From contig JAPPNT010000218.1 of the NCBI GenBank assembly GCA_028873745.1, positions 1 through 16,255 on the forward strand: a DNA stretch of 16,255 nt, given 5' to 3'. Position 1 is the stretch's first letter, and every line of letters starts with the position of its first letter. Origin of the DNA: Chloroflexota bacterium. Its GTDB lineage: Bacteria; Chloroflexota; Dehalococcoidia; Lucifugimonadales; UBA1127. Shown here piece after piece: positions 13,913 through 16,255 of this stretch. The position numbers and the translations under genes are program-made. A model generated the notes under the pieces. The model was not told the origin of the DNA. It worked only from the letters and a program-made list of their open reading frames with translations, and made no database searches.

Positions 13913-14890
13913 CTACCGGGCGGGCGCCCGTTGCCCAGATCTCGCGCCCGGGACCGCCACCTCCTCCAACGCTCCTTCCACAACGGTCCTGCCGTCCAGC
14001 CCGCGCATCCGCGCCGAGGGCGGCACGATGACGCGGTGCGCCAGCACGGAGACCGCCATGCCCTTCACGTCGTCGGGAAGCACATAGTCCCGGCCCCGCA
14101 GCAGGGCAAGCGCCTGGCTTACGCGGAAGAGGGCCAGCGATCCCCGCGGAGAAGCCCCCAGCTCCGCTTCAGGGTGACGCCGGGTCACTTGTGCAAGCGC
14201 GACCGCATACTCCATGATCGTCCGGTCGGCGTGGATCTGCCGCACGTGCTCCTGCAGCTCGACGACCTCCTCCGGCGAAACGACGGGCTCCAGCGCCTCG
14301 ATGGGGTGGCGAAGCACCTGCTGCTCCACCACGGAAACTTCCGTCGCGGCGTCCGGGTAGCCGAGGCTGATGCGCAGCATGAAGCGGTCCAGCTGGCCCT
14401 CCGGCAGGGGGAAAGTGCCCTCGTACTCGATGGGGTTCAGCGTGGCCAGCACCATGGCCGGGCGCGGGAGCGGATGGGTGACGCCGTCGACGGTGACCTG
14501 GTGCTCCTCCATCGCCTCCAGTAGGGCCGACTGCGTTTTCGGCGTGGTGCGGTTTAGCTCGTCGGCCAGCACCATCTGCGCCATGATCGGCCCGGGGCGA
14601 AACTCGAACTCGCCTGACTGCTGGTTGTAGACGGAAACGCCGGTGATGTCGCTGGGGAGCAGGTCCGGCGTGAACTGGATGCGGCCGAAGCTGCAGCCTG
14701 TGGACCGGGCCACGCTCCGGGCGAGCATCGTCTTGCCAACGCCCGGCACGTCCTCGATGAGCACGTGCCCGCCGCAGAGCAGGGCGATGACCGCGTGCTC
14801 GACGGCTTCCCGCTTGCCGAGGATGACGCGGGATACGTTGTCGATGAGCCTCGTGATCTTTGCCTGTGGGCTTGCGCCGTCCTGCAACAT
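13913..14890 (-). CDS. moxR: MoxR-type AAA+ ATPase
   Basis: A 325-residue MoxR-family ATPase. It has Walker A GVGKT (50-54), Walker B with Asp110-Glu111 in LADELNRTTPKTQSALLEAMEE, sensor-1 Asn152 in TLNPIEYEGTFPLPEGQLDRF, and the C-terminal lid segment ASPRGSLALFRVSQALALLRGRDYVLPDDV. MoxR proteins are cytosolic chaperone-like ATPases thought to mature or insert metal into vWA-domain partners; the DUF58 gene seven bases downstream is the obvious partner. AAGGAGGT (14892-14899) supports translation here, but it is very close to the ATG. The adjacent TTG (second codon) would have more usual spacing, so the true start may be one codon later. First gene of a three-gene operon on the minus strand, with larC 213 bases upstream in the same direction. 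Confidence 0.95.
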   Translation of the reverse strand: MLQDGASPQAKITRLIDNVSRVILGKREAVEHAVIALLCGGHVLIEDVPGVGKTMLARSVARSTGCSFGRIQFTPDLLPSDITGVSVYNQQSGEFEFRPGPIMAQMVLADELNRTTPKTQSALLEAMEEHQVTVDGVTHPLPRPAMVLATLNPIEYEGTFPLPEGQLDRFMLRISLGYPDAATEVSVVEQQVLRHPIEALEPVVSPEEVVELQEHVRQIHADRTIMEYAVALAQVTRRHPEAELGASPRGSLALFRVSQALALLRGRDYVLPDDVKGMAVSVLAHRVIVPPSARMRGLDGRTVVEGALEEVAVPGARSGQRAPAR

Positions 14891-15103
14891 GACCTCCTTG
14901 GGCGCGTGCCGCCCCTGGAATTACGGCCCAATGCGCATTGCCGGAATGCCTATCGAGATGCGCGGCTATGCCGAACGCAATTCAAGGACGTCACCTGTTG
15001 CAAGGCAATGGCCATACTACAGGCGGTCTGAACAATTGGCTTGATACAGGATATCGCAAATGTCCTTAGGGGGAAAGCGATAAAGGCAGATACAACCTGT
15101 CGC
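14891..15103. other. Spacer between larC and moxR, with short repeats
   Basis: The longest non-coding stretch in the window, visibly richer in A and T than the genes around it. It should contain the end of the larC transcript and the moxR promoter, but I see no convincing -35/-10 pair; TAGTAT on the minus strand (15019-15014) is the best -10 and lacks a -35. Two direct copies of GATACA-N5-TCGC start at 15043 and 15089, 46 bases apart. TATCGC (15052-15057) and GCGATA (15077-15082) form an inverted pair. These could be operator sites or chance. No small gene is supported. Confidence 0.35.
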
Positions 15104-16255
15104 CTATGCGGCGGTAGTCTGGTTGAGAAGTTGCTCGCGTGCGGCCTGCGTCACGCGGGCCAGCACCTCCTGCAGCGGCAGGCCCCGCTCGAGGGCGATA
15201 GCACGGCAGGCATCGTACTCTGGAGCCGCAGCAACGGGACGCCCGTCGAGCGCCTTCACCTTGACCGCAACGGGCCCAAACTCCGTCTGAACGTCGCGCA
15301 TCTCCCGTTCCGCCTCGTACCGCTCGACGTCGCGCCGACGCACGCCGAGGGTCGTCGTTTCGCGCATGAGCAGCGCGACGGCCTCCACCTCCAGCGAAGT
15401 TGGCACCAGCACACTAAAGACGACGCCGGGGCGGTTCTTCTTCATCTGGATGGGCGCATGCCAGACGTCCAGCGCGCCGATCTCGAAGAGGCGCTCCTGC
15501 GCGTAGCCGAGTATCTGCGGGCTGGCATCGTCGATGTTGGTCTCCAGCAGCGTGATCCCGCGCCGAACGGGCGCGCCCTCCGCCTCGCCAAGCCACAGCG
15601 CGACGGCGTTGGGAAAGCTCTCGGGGTTGCGCGTACCGAGGCCGTACCCCACGCGCTCAAGCCGCATCGCCGGACGCTCGAACGAAGCGAGGCCGGTCAC
15701 CAGGGCCGCGCCCGTAGGTGTGACAAGCTCGCCGGTGTAGCCGTGAGGCGGCGGCGTGACAGGAGCGTTCGCCATGGCCGCGAGGGTCATCGTCGCCGGG
15801 GCCGACGCGGGCAGCGGGCCGTGGGCCGCCTTGATCACGCCCGAGCCCATCGGAATGGGCCCCGCGTACAACCGCTCAACGCCCAGCAGTTCCAATCCCG
15901 CCACCGTGCCGACGACGTCAATGAGCGTGTCGAGCGTTCCCAGCTCGTGGGGGTGCGGCGACGGATCGCCGGGCTCGGCGCCGTGCACCGAGCGCTCGGC
16001 CTCCTCCAGCAGCCGCAGCACGCGCATGCTACGCTCCGCGATGGCCGGGGCAAGTCCGCTCCGGTCAATGGCGTCGGTGAAGTCGGGCCAGTCCATGCGC
16101 ACGGACTCGGCTTCCGACCCGCCGGTGTCGAGGGTGACATGCACGCCGGGCAGGCCGCCTCGGTGGTCCCGGCGCGCGGCGATGGCGCAGCCTGGCACCG
16201 GCAGCTTCATCAGCTCCGCCTCCAGCTCGACGGGGCTGAGGCCGGCATCGAGCAG
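15104..16255 (-). CDS. larC: LarC, nickel-insertion protein of nickel-pincer cofactor (N-terminus cut by window edge)
   Basis: The frame is open to the last base of the window. In-window sequence encodes 383 residues starting LLDAGLSPVELEAELMKL, so about 20 residues with the true start lie outside; Met at 16210 is internal. Recognisable LarC segments are HPHELGTLDTLIDVVGTVAGLELLGVE, PMGSGVIKAAHGPLPASAPAT, GELVTPTGAALVTGL, and in the second half LETNIDDASPQILGYAQERLFEIGALDVW, QMKKNRPGVVFSVL and TLGVRRRDVERYE. Both the LarC1- and LarC2-like parts are fused in one unbroken frame, unlike the frameshift-expressed L. plantarum gene. In the family, LarC uses CTP hydrolysis to insert nickel into the bisthiocarboxylate made by LarE. 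The larE gene is at 411-1238; larA and larB are not visible. The call is firm, as few other families share these motifs. Confidence 0.93.
   Translation of the reverse strand: MLDAGLSPVELEAELMKLPVPGCAIAARRDHRGGLPGVHVTLDTGGSEAESVRMDWPDFTDAIDRSGLAPAIAERSMRVLRLLEEAERSVHGAEPGDPSPHPHELGTLDTLIDVVGTVAGLELLGVERLYAGPIPMGSGVIKAAHGPLPASAPATMTLAAMANAPVTPPPHGYTGELVTPTGAALVTGLASFERPAMRLERVGYGLGTRNPESFPNAVALWLGEAEGAPVRRGITLLETNIDDASPQILGYAQERLFEIGALDVWHAPIQMKKNRPGVVFSVLVPTSLEVEAVALLMRETTTLGVRRRDVERYEAEREMRDVQTEFGPVAVKVKALDGRPVAAAPEYDACRAIALERGLPLQEVLARVTQAAREQLLNQTTAA

Noticed and set aside
14643..15044. Plus-strand 133-codon frame reaching into the larC-moxR spacer
   Set aside because: Most of it is antisense to the moxR ATPase domain, and there is no SD, promoter or recognisable motif.

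Overview
The window is a GC-rich, densely coded bacterial chromosomal segment. It has no tRNA, rRNA, CRISPR array, transposase or phage gene that I can see. Ten complete and two edge-truncated house-keeping or cofactor-type genes, plus two less characterised membrane-protein genes, cover almost everything; the longest gap is 213 bases. An aroK-aroB fusion, a stand-alone cofE (coenzyme F420 pathway), larE/larC, a MoxR-DUF58-transglutaminase cluster and short intergenic repeats of the CCTGAGCTTGTCGAAGG type together suggest an uncultured Chloroflexota (Dehalococcoidia/SAR202-like) genome. That placement is an inference from gene content, not from a marker gene.

Layout, left to right. (1) 1-1238, + strand: the 3' end of radA, overlapping larE by ATGA. 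(2) 1226-3046: a bifunctional shikimate kinase/3-dehydroquinate synthase gene, preceded by an apparently leaderless promoter and bracketed by two copies of the intergenic repeat. (3) 3050-6018: cofE (-) and hyuA (+), divergent across a 152-base spacer. (4) 6031-7602: mazG (-) and a DUF1461-type four-helix membrane protein (+), divergent across only 42 bases with overlapping -10 boxes. (5) 7603-7678: a hairpin terminator between convergent genes. (6) 7679-10074: a small FmdB-type zinc-ribbon gene (-), divergent from a two-gene unit encoding a class I O-methyltransferase and a D-2-hydroxyacid dehydrogenase (+). (7) 10088-14890, - strand: moxR, a DUF58 gene and a transglutaminase-like membrane protein, tightly spaced or overlapping and almost certainly one operon. 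(8) 15104-16255, - strand: larC, running off the right edge.

How the genes work together. LarE and LarC are the sulfur-insertion and nickel-insertion steps of the nickel-pincer nucleotide (lactate racemase-type) cofactor pathway; they sit about 14 kb apart and on opposite strands, with neither larB nor larA in the window. MoxR, DUF58 and the transglutaminase-like protein form a widely conserved but poorly understood membrane module. The most unusual observation is that the transglutaminase-like protein has serine where the catalytic cysteine is expected, while the histidine is kept. I found no convincing wholly new system. The most useful leads are this serine substitution, the identical leaderless promoter geometry of two genes, and the repeat pair around aroKB.
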